NCBI GenBank assembly: GCA_025093555.1
Contig: JAIWNF010000037.1
Span: 434,001-498,000 of the forward strand
DNA: 64,000 nt
Direction: 5' to 3'
Source of the DNA: Circinella umbellata
Lineage: Eukaryota; Mucoromycota; Mucoromycetes; Mucorales; Lichtheimiaceae
The notes beneath the pieces are model-generated. The model made no database searches. It was not told where the DNA came from and saw only the letters and a list, made by a program, of their open reading frames with translations. The stretch's first letter is position 1, and each line of letters begins with the position of its first letter. Of this stretch, positions 12,511 to 24,800 are shown piece by piece. The translations under genes were made by a program, and so were the position numbers.

Positions 12511-13330
12511 ATGAATAATATTAGCAACACAACAATAGGAAACAGTTACTCTGATCCTGAAGATTACAAAGATGGATATTATGACACAGAAAACAAATCC
12601 TATGGGCCTTTACGTAAACGTATTGATTTTATTACCACGTCTTCCATATGAAGTTGTCGATATCATCCTATCAGAATTATCAACAGCTGAACTTTTTGAA
12701 TGCCTAGAAATAAGTGCGAAAATGGTTGGATTTGTTACAAAAGGCTTCCAAAATTGTTGTATGAGGTCACAGTCGATGATGAGAATTATACAATGATTGA
12801 TCAGTTATCATTGATTGGCAAACATATATGTAAATATTAGATCTATAATGGTTGTCAAGAAATGCTTGATGAGAGTGTGGCTGAAATACTTTGTGGAATC
12901 ATGAACAGTTTGAAATCATTAGATAAGTGTAAAGGAAGCGATACTAGCAACTAATCAATATATTGTTTACGAATTCATAGCATGGGATTGTTCAGATTTT
13001 ATTGGTAATGATGTCTTGAACTGTATAGGACATCTGCAAAATTCATTAACTGAACTAGAAATAGTTTATACTCTTGATACACGATATGTACTTCCATTTG
13101 ATATGCCAAATCTATCTTCCATCCTCCATGCGTGTCGGCTTGAAGTTTCGTTGCATGATAGTAATATTACACAATATTCTGATGAACAAGACCGCAGTAC
13201 CAGATAACGTAAAACTCACCCATTTACACTAGCCCCCTGCAGCATACACAAATATAGAAGAGCTTGAAAAACTTCTTGTCCTCTACCCTTAGCTTTTATA
13301 TATGAGCATCGGGTCATTTGAAGAATCATT
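12511..13330 (+). pseudogene. F-box/LRR protein pseudogene
   Basis: Plus-strand remains of an F-box protein. An open frame begins with ATG at 12511, but the F-box itself (LPYEVVDIILSELSTAELF, near 12640-12700) is in another frame. Further pieces follow in changing frames: LPKLLYEVTVDDENYTM (about 12745-12800), CIGHLQNSLTELEIVYTL (about 13025-13080), and a Leu-rich piece with YTNIEELEKLLVLYP (about 13240-13290). At least three frameshifts or stops would have to be repaired by introns that lack plausible splice sites. Mucoralean genomes carry many F-box proteins whose C-terminal half is a weak leucine-rich repeat array; this reads as a dead copy. F-box proteins normally recruit substrates to SCF ubiquitin ligases through Skp1. 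Confidence 0.65.
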
Positions 13331-13392
13331 TTCTATTTAGGCATTTCGAAATTAAAGCCCAAAGATAAAAAAAAACCCTTGTTAAGTTTTGT

Positions 13393-13583
13393 AGATTTCT
13401 AATGAAGGTACAAAAACTATTCAAGCAAAAAATGGAACAAATTCTCAACGGCTGAGAACAGAAATGATAGAAAACTTTACGCACCGGAAATCTCCAATCC
13501 CTCAAACTAAGAGAACCATAAAACGGCTACATAATGAGGGCAACATCTACAGACATAATTACGGATACAAAATTTACCAATAG
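13393..13583 (+). pseudogene. Possible transposase DNA-binding remnant
   Basis: A 60-codon plus-strand frame with SQRLRTEMIENF and QTKRTIKRLHNEGNIYRHN, then a stop. The second motif resembles the second helix-turn-helix of Tc1/mariner-type transposases (pattern T-hydrophobic-x-R-x-L-x-x-x-G-hydrophobic). No DDE catalytic region was found in the next 800 bases, and no terminal inverted repeat was seen. Treat as a weak lead. Confidence 0.22.
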
Positions 13584-13589
13584 GAAAAA

Positions 13590-14440
13590 GTATCCATTCA
13601 TTGGGTAACCAAAAAAAAAGTGAACACTCTTGATCATATCAAGATAATTTTTTGATCTCGAGACCTATTAATCCGATGTCAACGTTATTACTAATAATCT
13701 TATATATTTTATTGCAGAGGGGGACTTGATTTACATGACAGCACAGTTACAGTTCATTAATACCTAGGAGACCCATCATTATCCTCTTTCGTGTCATCAC
13801 TGGAGCCTTTCTCTGACTCTCCACAAGAAAAAACGCAGCCATATTGGGAAGCTATGCATTTTGCAGTATTGATAGGGGATGATATAGTTTTTACGTAGTC
13901 CGCCCGTTTCATTTTATTTTTCTAACATACCCATTCACTGTGTACAAAGAACCAACTGCTTTATTGATCAACGAGTCATGGTATTTTCACCGACTCGTTA
14001 GGATGGTACATATGCGGCAGTAGCAGCTGATATCATTATTGCCGGATGTATCTGAACAATCATATTAACAGTTTTTATCCCCATAATCTGAGTTGACTTA
14101 TTCTTTTCAATCCCCAATCACCAGTTTCCTAATCGAGTATAGACCATCCAGTTTTCGCGTTTACCCTTCCAATCCCAAAACAACAACAAAAGCGCGCACC
14201 AATACTACAAGCCAAAAACTCCTACAGTGTTTTTTTTTCTGATGGTAAATCATCTCTATTTTTATAAAACTTTACAACAAAAAAAGAAATTCTTTTTTTT
14301 TATCCTTTACAGAAAAATAATAATAATCCTATACATGAGCAATACTGCTTGCTATATCTTTCAATTTTTTTTTGGAGAGTGAATAAGGTAGTTTTGTGTT
14401 TAGAAAGAACGGGAATTGTTTGAATCGGAAAAGAGGTGTT
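13590..14440. other. Intergenic, no gene seen
   Basis: Mixed-composition sequence between the desert remnants and the 3' end of malate dehydrogenase. Somewhat GC-richer pieces (13700-14050) look like decayed coding DNA but give no readable domain in any frame. Confidence 0.55.
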
Positions 14441-14444
14441 GCGT

Positions 14445-15950
14445 CTATTGGACAAAGCTGTTGCCCTTGGTGATGTTCTTTTTCAATTCAGGAACGGCCT
14501 TGCTGATCAATTCCTTTTCGTAGTCGGAAATTTCACCCAAACCGTGGATCTTTTCAACACCTTCGGCACCGAGTTCAATGTTGGAAGAGAAGTATTCAAC
14601 ACCTTGATCCTTGAACAAATCGGATTGGACGAAAGAGGGTTCAATGACACCCTTCTTACCACCAACGGTAGCATCCAAAACGCTGGAAGCGAAACGAGCA
14701 CCAGCGAAGGCCATGGAAAGAGTGGCGGAGCCAGTACCGTTCTTGGCTTGGACAACTTCGTCACCACCGAATTGGATACGGTGAGTCAAAGCATCAAGTT
14801 CTTCCTTGGTGAAGGTTTCACCAGATTGGGAAAGAAGGGGAACAATGGTAACACCGGAGTGACCACCGACAACGCTGTACAGTTTAAGAAAAATGAGATT
14901 TAAGTATTCTGATGGCACAAATAAAATATATTATCAGCAACAGCAAAAAAAAAGTAAACTTACGTGATCTTGCAGTCCTTGGGGTCCTTGTTCTTGACTT
15001 CAGCGACGAAACGGGAAGCACGGACGACATCAAGAGTGGTGACACCATACAACTTCTTGGGGTTGAAGACACCAGCCTTCTTCAAAGTTTCAGCGAAGAT
15101 AGGGACGGTGGAGTTGACAGGGTTGGAGATGATCAAGAAATGAGCATCAGGGCAGTACTTGGCAGAGGCTTCAGCAAGGTCACGGACAATGGAAGCGTTG
15201 GTGTTGAACAAATCATCACGGGTCATACCAGGCTTACGGGGGACACCTACAAAAACACAATATTAAATATACTTTAGTATTCATTTTCCTTTCATTCCTT
15301 CTTCCCAAAAATTTCTCGGTTCTCTTTTTTTGACCCGGAATTATAACAGATAACATACCAGCAGGGCTATATAATTTAAAGAAAGAAAAAAAAACGTCAG
15401 CAACTTCTCTTACCAAGAAAGTAAATTAAATATAAATATGAAAAAAGCTTACATGACAACAACGTGAGCACCTTCAAGAGCAGACTTCAAACCATCGTTT
15501 TCAGCAGTGTAGCCCTTGACCTATAATAAGAATCCCAGCCCTTTATTTAATAAACATTTTCTATTTTTTCCGTAGCGTGCTTTTATTTTTTTAAAAAGGC
15601 AAAACAAAACAAATTACTTACGGTAGAGTTGGTGTTAATGTGGCTATGTAAAAGAGAAAAAACGCGTTTATTGGCGAGTATATTAGTATATAGAGTTTTC
15701 TTCTTTATAACTATACATATGAATACTTTTGAGAATGCTTTGTTTACCTCAAGTCAGCGGCAACACCGGGAGTGTTAACGATATCGTAAAGGGAGAGTTC
15801 AGTGACATGGGGGTTTTGCTTCATAAGAAGGGAAAGGGGTTGACCAATACCACCAGCGGCACCGAGAACAGCAACCTTGGAAAGGTTAGCAGCAGAGGTA
15901 GAGAAAGCACGCTTGGAAGCAGCAGAGGCAATACGCGAAGCAACGAACAT
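14445..15950 (-). CDS. MDH: Malate dehydrogenase, mitochondrial
   Basis: NAD-dependent malate dehydrogenase of the TCA cycle and malate shuttle. Six coding exons on the minus strand: 15950-15748, 15643-15622 (22 nt), 15520-15453, 15366-15359 (8 nt), 15246-14964 and 14874-14445, giving 337 residues, normal length. The N-terminus ([17 protein letters not shown]) is a matrix-targeting leader. Visible motifs: GAAGGIGQ nucleotide-binding loop, [12 protein letters not shown], the substrate-binding [22 protein letters not shown] and the catalytic histidine in VVGGHSG (H200). The 8-nt exon supplies part of VIPAG; without it the frame is lost and the motif is broken. Codon use is strongly biased and GC-richer than neighbouring genes, as expected for a highly expressed gene. 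A long antisense open frame over exon 6 is a by-product of this bias. Confidence 0.96.
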
Positions 15951-16238
15951 GATGATTATATTATTTTTTGTATGGAAAGAAGAAAGAAAGAAATAAAAAA
16001 ATGATTAATGATCAATCCGACCCATAACTTTAGGCCCTTGCAACATTTTTTTTTGTATTCCAGCACTTTGGGGGATACACAATTAGAGATGAAGTCACAA
16101 CGGTAAACAGTTCTGCCGTGTCCCCCACTTTCAAATTACATTCTCCGATTATTATTGTTGCATTTCCCATTCATTCTATCCAACGCTCTTTCTCCCCAAA
16201 AGGTACTGCACCCTGAAAATTATAATGCTAACAATAGT

Positions 16239-17959
16239 TTAATTTGAATAAAGTAAAGTTTTATTTATATTTGGACTGACAGCTAAGTCAGATTGTAATG
16301 TAAGTACAGCTGCTTGTTGAGCTCGGCTAATTATTTGTTTCCATAGCATTGCATTATCGGGTTGAATATAAGCAAGATGTTTTCGGAGATTGGCTACCAA
16401 TGTCCCGACAAAACTAATTATGTCATTAGAAAGATGAGTAAAATAGTTCTTCCTCTTTGATATTGATTTTTGTTACTCTTTCATTATTATTATTATTATT
16501 ATCATATATTACTTACCAATCTCCTGCACCTGTAACACTAACAACATGATCTACCTCTTCAGGTTCAAAATAATAGATAAAAGGTTCATTGGTAGTTGGT
16601 GATCGTCCGGTATAAAAACACCCATCCTCACCCAATTTGGTAATTACATTAGGAATCATGTGAGAAAGATGAAGGGCATGTGGAAGCATACGCTCAACTT
16701 GGGCTGGTGCTAGTTTCGTTCCACACAAGACAACCCCCGAAAAAAGTATTAAAAATTACTTTTTATTACTTTGACATGAAAGAAAGCCCAATGTTTCTAT
16801 GTTCATTTATTTTACCTTTTATGCTTAACGTATAAGCCTCGTCGCTCAAAGTATTCCTTGATATAGTATCAGTAGTTAGTGTTTTTCTAGCTGTTTCACT
16901 CATAGCTTCTAATTCATATTGATTGGGTGATATGAATTTGATGGCACCAGAAGTGATACCTGTAAATGGTTGCTCAAAAATCTTAAGTGATTTTGGTACA
17001 GATGTTGGTTCAAAAAAAACTTAAAAAATTGATTATGATTTTTTAGTTGGTACGGAAGTAAAAAGAATCAATTTGACTATCATGTTTCAGTTTACCTGGG
17101 ATACCGAGTTGAACACTTGTTTCCGCAATAGTCGCCATGATTTTCGCTGTTATATTGCCATCAAAACATACTAGCGATGGTTTCTCAGAATGTAATGTTG
17201 TTTTTATCTTTCAAATGAATGGACACGCTAAATTTATCAGCAAATTTGTTTTCGTTTCCATTATCACGATATCGATACATTTGTCAAACAGGAAATTTTT
17301 TCTACCTTGTCAGAGTCAATTATATCGAAAATGTCCATGTCCGCTACAGCGGCGATCAATTGTCCAGAGTGGGAGTGGATTGCATTGTAAACCTGGGAAA
17401 AAATTCATGAACAAGGCTATCATTAGAATGATTATTTGCTTATATATATAATTGAATAATAAATTAGATATTTACGGCAGTTGGATGAGTGTGTATAGAC
17501 TGAATATATTGAGTAGACTATAACATAATTATTTAGAAGAGAATTAAAGTATTCAGGAATTTTAAATCTTACGTAAGTGATCAAAGAACAAATATTAAAA
17601 AAAAGAACGCAAAGAATGATACCATGCCGATCTCTTGCATGCCTTGGCGGACTGTCTGAGCGGCGAGATCATCACCTACAGCCGAAACTAGAAATGCTGG
17701 TGCACCTGTGCGCATCGCCGCTTCACACACATTCCGACCCACCCCACCGAGCGTTTGTTTAATATGACCAGGACTTGATGTATGTAATAAAGATGTAAAG
17801 TCTTTTGAGCTTTTACTAATGGTGCTTGTCATGTCAAGTGCAACACCTCCAATTACAAACACCTAATATATACATATTTTTATTAATTATAATAGTAGCT
17901 CAGATAATACAAATCCACAATTGTTCACTTCAAACCTTATCCATTGTTTTCTTGAACAT
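16239..17959 (-). CDS. PfkB-family kinase, probable pseudouridine kinase
   Basis: Eight exons: 17959-17936, 17862-17623, 17517-17476, 17392-17306, 17207-17096, 17019-16816, 16709-16517 and 16413-16239; 358 residues. The N-terminal strand VFVIGGVALD, the glycine motif LGGVGRNVCEAAMRTG and the C-terminal signature VTGAGDC with catalytic Asp300 identify the ribokinase/PfkB fold. GGVGRN and PTAVYNAI...AVADMDIF are typical of pseudouridine kinase, which makes pseudouridine 5'-phosphate from pseudouridine before a glycosidase splits it. In many eukaryotes the kinase is fused to that glycosidase (indigoidine synthase A-like); this one ends after the kinase. The first donor is weak (GTTTGA), the other splice sites are ordinary. 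It shares a 483-base upstream region with the divergent PP2A-B56 gene. Substrate is inferred from family motifs only. Confidence 0.85.
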
Positions 17960-18442
17960 TGTAACAATAGTAATGTGGGAACTCGCAATTCACTACAAAA
18001 AATAAAATAAAAGTTTTAAACAAAAAGTTCTGTACCTAATATGGTCTCGCACTAGAGTCCGACAAATGTTAAGAGAGGGGGATTATATTGCTAAACAACT
18101 TTTATTTTTGTCACTGAACATAATATCTTGTTTTTTCTTGTAAAACAGTTTCTTTTTTTTTTTTCTTCATCTCATTCACATTCTCTTTCTTTTTTTTTTC
18201 TCCTCAGCTTTTTTTTTCTTTATTCTTTTTGATTTGCCTCTCCTTCACACATCTTGCATTATTTTTATAAATATCAATTCATATATAAATTTCAAAAACC
18301 CCGCGTTTTATTTTTTCGAAACTTTGCTGGAACTCAGAAACCTGATTAACTATTACCATCTCGATAACCCACTCATAAATATAACGGTCATTTTGCATCC
18401 GAACATTAATTAGTAGAATATAAAACATCAACCGTTATTTCA
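17960..18442. promoter_or_regulatory. Shared upstream region, PfkB kinase and PP2A B56
   Basis: Both genes start away from this 483-base segment. It contains long pyrimidine-rich runs on the plus strand (18140-18240), common upstream of fungal starts, but no motif that I can name. Assignment as a bidirectional promoter rests on gene orientation alone. Confidence 0.5.
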
Positions 18443-18963
18443 ATGATGAAAGGATGGAAAGGAGTTGTATGTATTTTTTTTTATATTTTTTTCTTATTTT
18501 TGAAAAATGCGCACATTGTTGACTGCTAGGCAAAGTCGTGAGTATGGAGTCTCTTTTTTCTTTTAATATACTTATGATTTGAATTGCTTTTCTTTATTAG
18601 CTATCTAGGAACAAGGCACCCACTGGAACTCCAGTGAATGGCCATCAAAGTCCTGAACAACAACAGCAGCAGCAACAACAACCGTCATCTCCACAACAGC
18701 CTTATTATACAACAACACCCCCTCCTCCGCCACCATCCGTTGCCACCATTGAGACAACACCTTCGTCTCCTAGTAACAGTAATAATACACCTTCTATTGT
18801 TGTTGTGAATACAGAGGATGGAAACGATTTGGTAAGTGGTTTTTTAAAACAACCTACTAGTACATATATGTGTGTATATGTTGTTTAGGAATATTATAGA
18901 TACTGATTTATTTATCTCATAGCAGCAATCTCAACAGCAGCAACAACAACAACAACAACTGCA

Positions 18964-18994
<31 letters not shown>

Positions 18995-21644
18995 CAACAA
19001 CTGCAGCAACAGCAAAAGCGAAACAACCCACAAGTGTCATTCATGCATCATCCAAAATCTGGTGAAAGAGATATTCCAAAGACAGGTGCACTTAATCGGT
19101 TAAAGAATGCACCTAAGGATCAGATCCCGATAAGCAAGGCACCTCGTCGACAAAAATCTTCTCGTTTCTATGTTAAAGAAAAGGTTCAGTTAGAAAAGAC
19201 ACCTGGATTTCATGGTAAGTTTCAATAATGGTGATAAAATAATAATAAGGAGGAAAAGAAAGAAAGGAGGGTTAACTAACTTTTTTTTTTCGCTTATTTT
19301 TTTTCTTTATAAAGAGGTGCCACCTCATTTACGACAAGATCTTTTTATTCAAAAAATTCGTCAATGTATGGTATGCTTTGATTTCAGTGATGCTTCATCG
19401 GAATTACGTGAAAAGGAAATCAAGCGACAAACGTTACAGGAAATTTTGGAATATGTTAACATGAATCGTGGTGTGTTGACAGAATCAGTTTACCCTGAAA
19501 TTGTCAATATGGTAAGGAAATGGAATTTTAGTTTTATTTAAATGTATTTAGGAGTGAAAACTAACATTTTATTATAGTTTTCTATCAACCTTTTCCGTAC
19601 AATTCCACCTCAAGTCAATCCAGTAGGTGATGCATTTGATCCTGAAGAAGATGAACCTGTATTAGAATTAGCATGGCCTCATTTGCAAATTGTATATGAG
19701 TTCTTTTTACGATTTTTGGAATCTCCCGAGTTTAACATCAATTATGCAAAGAAGCATATTGATCATAAATTTATATTATTGGTTTGTTATCTCCTAATTT
19801 TAATGTAATATAAGGAAAAAGGTGTGTCTAAAATCCAAGTAATAGATCATGATAACTAATATGTATCTTTTTTTTATATACAGCTGCTGGAATTATTTGA
19901 TAGTGAAGATCCTCGAGAACGTGATTTCTTGAAGACAACACTGCACCGAATATACGGCAAATTCTTAAACTTGCGAGCATTTATTCGTCGATCCATCAAC
20001 AATATCTTTTTCCAATTTATTTATGAAACTGAGCGTCACAATGGCGTTGCTGAATTACTCGAAATTTTAGGCAGTATTATCAATGGTTTTGCTTTACCAC
20101 TAAAAGAAGAACACAAAATCTTCTTGACTCGAGTACTGATCCCACTTCATAAAGTCAAGTCCTTGGTCTTGTATCATCCACAACTTGCTTATTGTGTTGT
20201 GCAATTTTTAGAAAAGGATCAAACATTAACACATGAGGTAAAAGACAATTTTAAGAAAAAATAATACGGTTATGGAAGTAGGCGTGAAGAAGAGGAAAAA
20301 AAATATTAATTTTATAACTTTTAATGAAAAAAAGGTGGTCACCGGCCTATTGCGTTACTGGCCCAAGGTCAATAGTCCCAAGGAAGTCATGTTTTTGAAT
20401 GAATTGGAAGAAATCTTAGATGTAATTGATGCATACGAGTTTCAGCGAATTATGGTCCCCTTATTTACAAAATTGTCACAATGCGTCTCCAGTTCACATT
20501 TCCAGGTAAGATAAAAGGCAGTAGGAAGAGGATAATAGAAATATTTTTGTTCATATCATAATTGTGTTAATTAATTAATGGTGATTTTTGTTTTAGGTTG
20601 CAGAACGTGCGTTATACTATTGGAACAATGATTATGTTGTAAGTTTAATGGCTGAAAATATGGATGCTATTATGCCTATTGTTTTCCCAGCTTTGTACAA
20701 GACATCAAAATCTCATTGGAACAAGTAAGTGTGGAGCTGGAGGTACATTTGGTGATAAAGGAGATAATACTTATTGGTATTTTATATATATTATTTAGAA
20801 CCATCCTTGGACTTGTATATACTGCTCTTAAATTATGTATGGATATTAATCCGGTATTATTTGATGAATGTGCAAATCAATACAAGTTACAACGTCAAAT
20901 GGAACGCAAACGACAAAAAGATCGTGAAGATAATTGGAAGGCACTTCAACAGAAAGTCTCTATTATATCTGAAAATCCAGCACCTGATGTACCCAAGCCA
21001 GCATCACCAGGAGGTGAATTTGCGTTCCCTGCTCCACAAACTGTTGACGAACCTATGGAGGTAGAAGAAGGAGAAGATGATGATGATGATATTCTTACTG
21101 ATGAAGAAACAGATGCTGAACCAGACCATGCAGCCGAGCATACAGATGCTATTCATCCTGATATGGTGATTGTTTTTTCTTTTTGTTCCATAGCAATGAA
21201 ACACATGTACAAAAACATTTTGTTGACTGTATTATCATTACCACTATCTATTTATAATGTAGCAACAATTTGATCACGGTCCTGTCCAATACCAACAGTT
21301 TAGACGCAAATCTATTATACCTGTAGATGAAACGGTAAAAAAAATCAACGTGACTTTATTTTATAGTTGAACAAAAAAAGTAATGTTTCAAACTAATTAA
21401 TTCTTTTGACTTTTAGGTGTTTAATGAACTTTCGCGCCATGTCAGTTTAGATGAAGTTTTGAATCAAGCACCTGGTGCATCAAACGCAGCAGCAGCAGCA
21501 GCTGCCGCTGCCGCTGCCGCTGCCGCCGCTAGTGCTTCATCGACTAACAATGAAATAGGAAATAGTAACAACAATGATAACAACAGCAATAAAACCGCTG
21601 GTGGGCAGGAGCAGATGAACGTAGATCAAAGCGGCCCAGCGTAG
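18443..21644 (+). CDS. PP2A regulatory subunit B56 (B', Rts1/Par1-like)
   Basis: Eleven exons (18443-18466, 18601-18831, 18923-19214, 19315-19511, 19578-19781, 19884-20237, 20335-20505, 20597-20724, 20799-21165, 21263-21334, 21417-21644) give 755 residues. The B56 HEAT-like core runs from [16 protein letters not shown] to [16 protein letters not shown] and includes FEPEEDEP-like [23 protein letters not shown]56 subunits bring the PP2A scaffold and catalytic subunits to substrates, for example at kinetochores and the cell cortex. The protein is longer than the core because of low-complexity ends: a long Gln-rich tract encoded by CAG/CAA around 18923-19018, and a run of 15 alanines, broken once by later Ser, near the C-terminus encoded around 21485-21535. 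The first exon encodes only MMKGWKGV, a start shared by fungal family members. Confidence 0.95.
18923..19018 (+). repeat. CAG/CAA repeat coding for polyglutamine
   Basis: Lies at the start of exon 3 of the PP2A B56 gene. The tract mixes CAG and CAA codons with occasional CTG, which should make it less prone to slippage than pure CAG. Length variation between strains would be expected. Confidence 0.9.
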
Positions 21645-21898
21645 AAAAACATATATATATATAAATAACCTCTCCTTCTCTTTCTCTCACTACTTTATAT
21701 ATCTTCTTTCTCTTACCAACATTCAAACAACAGTAACCCCTTCCCTTCTTTCTATTTTTTTCTTACTTTTCAATTCTTATTCCAAACATTCTTTAGTATA
21801 TATATCAAATTCGTGAAAAAACAAAAATAAGCCTTATGGGAAAAAATCACAATATATTTCTTTTATTTATCTTTGGGAGGTATAGTTTAATTGTTTAT

Positions 21899-24800
21899 TT
21901 ACATAGGGGTAGTAGTCGGATCATCTTTTGGTTTTTTAAATGAAGGTAATCTTAATCGTAGTAAATTATCATTCAATGTCCTGTTATCTACTGTAGCTTG
22001 TGGAGGTGGTCTAGGTCCTGTGAATGCTTGATCCAGTGATTTAAATATCTCGTCATCAATATAATATGCTTGAAAAAGCTGTTCAAGGGTATGTAACCGA
22101 TCTTCTAAAAGTCCCATTCGTATATGAGCCGCTGATGTCTTTTTAAGTGGATGGACAATAGGTACATTCTCATGCTGCTGTTTGAAATTGGTAACTAATC
22201 CTTCAAGTAACGACATACGCAACTGTCCTCTCGACCAACGTTGAACAACGCCATAAGGAGATTGTGGACGATACCCAAAGAACCAATGTTGGGCTGTCAC
22301 CAATAGACCAAACATACCACCCAATACACCCAGTGCTTGTAAAATAGTAAATGCCCGTTGTTCAGCAGCGATTTCTGTTGAATAAAGTTCAGGAAATAAA
22401 TGCAAAGATCCAAGGGGACTCTCATTACCAAGATACGTAGGTGGAGATACTTCAGATACCATTTTTGAACTTGTGATTTGGTAATGTGAGACGGTAGCCG
22501 AAGCATAACCTATATAATTCCACCATGATTTTTTAAGGACAATACGTTTTCCCAATGCATAACTACTCGTATGAACTCGATTGGCAGGGACTAAATATCC
22601 TTTTCCATATTGCTGATAGGTAGATAATTCAGATGAACGAAACTGATCTTCTTCAAAAGATGTATCCCAATCAAACGTATCGTCTTCTGTTTTTAGATTA
22701 TAAACAGCAAGATTTGGGTTATGATTGCGATGATATATGGTAATCCCGACTTGTGTTGCATTACCGTAATAATCGAATTTCAAATATGATCCTGATGCTG
22801 CTTTTCGATGAGTGGGTGCTGCTAGCCGTACATAGTCAGGTGCTCTAAACAGTGCACATATTTTTTCATGAGATGTGGATGGATAGAACTTTTTTAGATA
22901 TTGTGAACAATCAACTCCATAATCGGTTGCACAACGGACATAAGGCTCATTTGTACGATAGTCATCAAAACAAAATCGTACATCTAAAATACATAACGTA
23001 TCTTTGTTAAATATGACATCTTCGGTTCTCTTAATAAATATTTTTTTAAGTCATACATACCAGGTACATCAATAGTTCCGTCTGGAGTTTCATCGTAATA
23101 GATTTGCTCAATAATAGGACTGTGAATAATCTGACTGGTAAGTGAAAACACAAGGTAGACGAGATAACTTCCGAATGCAAATCTCATTGTTAGACGTGAG
23201 ATTTCAATCCATCCAGGCTCACCTGGTCTATATATTAAGCCAAAGAAGTTTGAGATTGTATTATCAATTCACCCAAAAAAATGTGACCAAGTATTTGTTC
23301 TTATAATATTACCTTGGATCCCATAACTCATTTTTGAGTGATGAAATTCCGTTAAAAATAGCATTACGACCCACTCTCCAAAGAATACCGGCAACAATAA
23401 GAAGAGAAACAAAAGTAAAACATAATGCAACAATGGCAGCAACACTTAATATAGTTCCGGGAGCTGTACTTTCGTTGTGGATCTGTGAAGAAGCGTTTTT
23501 GTCCGGTTCCCAATTTAATGTTTCACTGTCTAAAATATATAATCCGTCCTGTAATGTTTGATAGGTTTCTCCTAAATATTTCAAGGACCAACGCGTTTTG
23601 GTTTGGTGTTATTATAATAATTATATGCTTAAGGGTGTTTTTTTCCACTCTAAAATTTTGTAAATATGTAAAATGTACCAAGACCATAAACAATTTTCGT
23701 CTCATTTACAATAAAAGCAGTTGCTTTTGACTGCGGTAACGGTTGGCTATTGATCGATGGCTCTATCGATTTCCATTTCCACGTAGTTGTATCCAATAAT
23801 GCAGCCATTTCACCCAATTGATTATTAGCTGAGATATAAGTATGAAAAGGGGGCGGTTCACCATTTTGACCTACATAGATGATATACTTTTTAGTAATTT
23901 TTATAATAACATAATCACAGATGGTGGTCGCTCTCATCTTCCTTGTTTACCTCCACATATTATGATTTTATCTTGGTTAGCTAACAAATATTTATATAGA
24001 ATGGCAGCTCAAGATATTTAGTAAAACATCCACACAAGCAAACGCGTTTTACGAATGTTGATGAAAAAAAAAGAGTGTACCGAACTCGTTATGGCACTAT
24101 GATAAATTCGAGGCGCAGGTATAGGTCCATCGAGGATTTGTTTCAGCCATTGACTATTTTGAGTATCATATATCAAGGTACTTGTAAAATTAATCAATTT
24201 ATTGTGTTGATTACATAGCTTTCCACCGAGCATTACTATACGTCCATCGCTTATTCAAAAATGATAATTTTAAAGATGTCTCAATAAGTAAACATACAAT
24301 AACAGATTATCGTATTATAATCATTATTATTATAGCTACTATTATCTTACCTTAGCATACTCATAGTATGGCCGTAGTAGTTACCAAAGTCATCATTACT
24401 ATTATTATTATTGTTATTTGCTTTGATGGGTATCCATCGCTGCTGTAGTAAATGATATGACCAAAATGAATCTGTAGCACACGTCGTACTCGCTGTATCG
24501 TTAAGTATAGACTTGCCACCATGAATAAATACTGATTTTTGTTGATTGTCAGACACTGATATAGTGGTAGCGTATTCTGCGCGCGCACTTGGTTCTTGTT
24601 CTACAAATGTATTGTTGTTTTTAGTAATTGTCACTGATGTTGTCGACGGTGGCCGTGAGGACCATTCCCGTGATGCGATAATAAATTGATGTGGCTTGAA
24701 TGATCCATCCATAATCAAAAATCCGTCGTCAGATTCATTATTGCTTGTTGTAGGAACAAGAATAAATGATTGAGGGGATAATGCTGTGGATGGCACAGAA

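Noticed and set aside
5127..14440. Numerous 60-90 codon open frames in the desert
   Set aside because: AT-driven composition, no splice-consistent extension, no domain. Only the fragments listed above rise over background.
14436..14903. Long plus-strand open frame (155 codons) over the MDH region
   Set aside because: It is antisense to MDH exon 6, whose strong codon bias removes stops on the other strand. No domain, and the sense frame is certain.
16700..16728. Extending PfkB exon 7 upstream to an ATG-like start at 16728
   Set aside because: No acceptor exists upstream in frame. Using the AG at 16711-16710 joins both neighbouring exons in phase and gives a continuous kinase.
24053..24080. 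Donor at 24080 for exon 2 of the kelch gene
   Set aside because: It would give the wrong phase for the next exon (DKIIICGG). The donor at 24052 restores the frame, so that was used, with reduced confidence.
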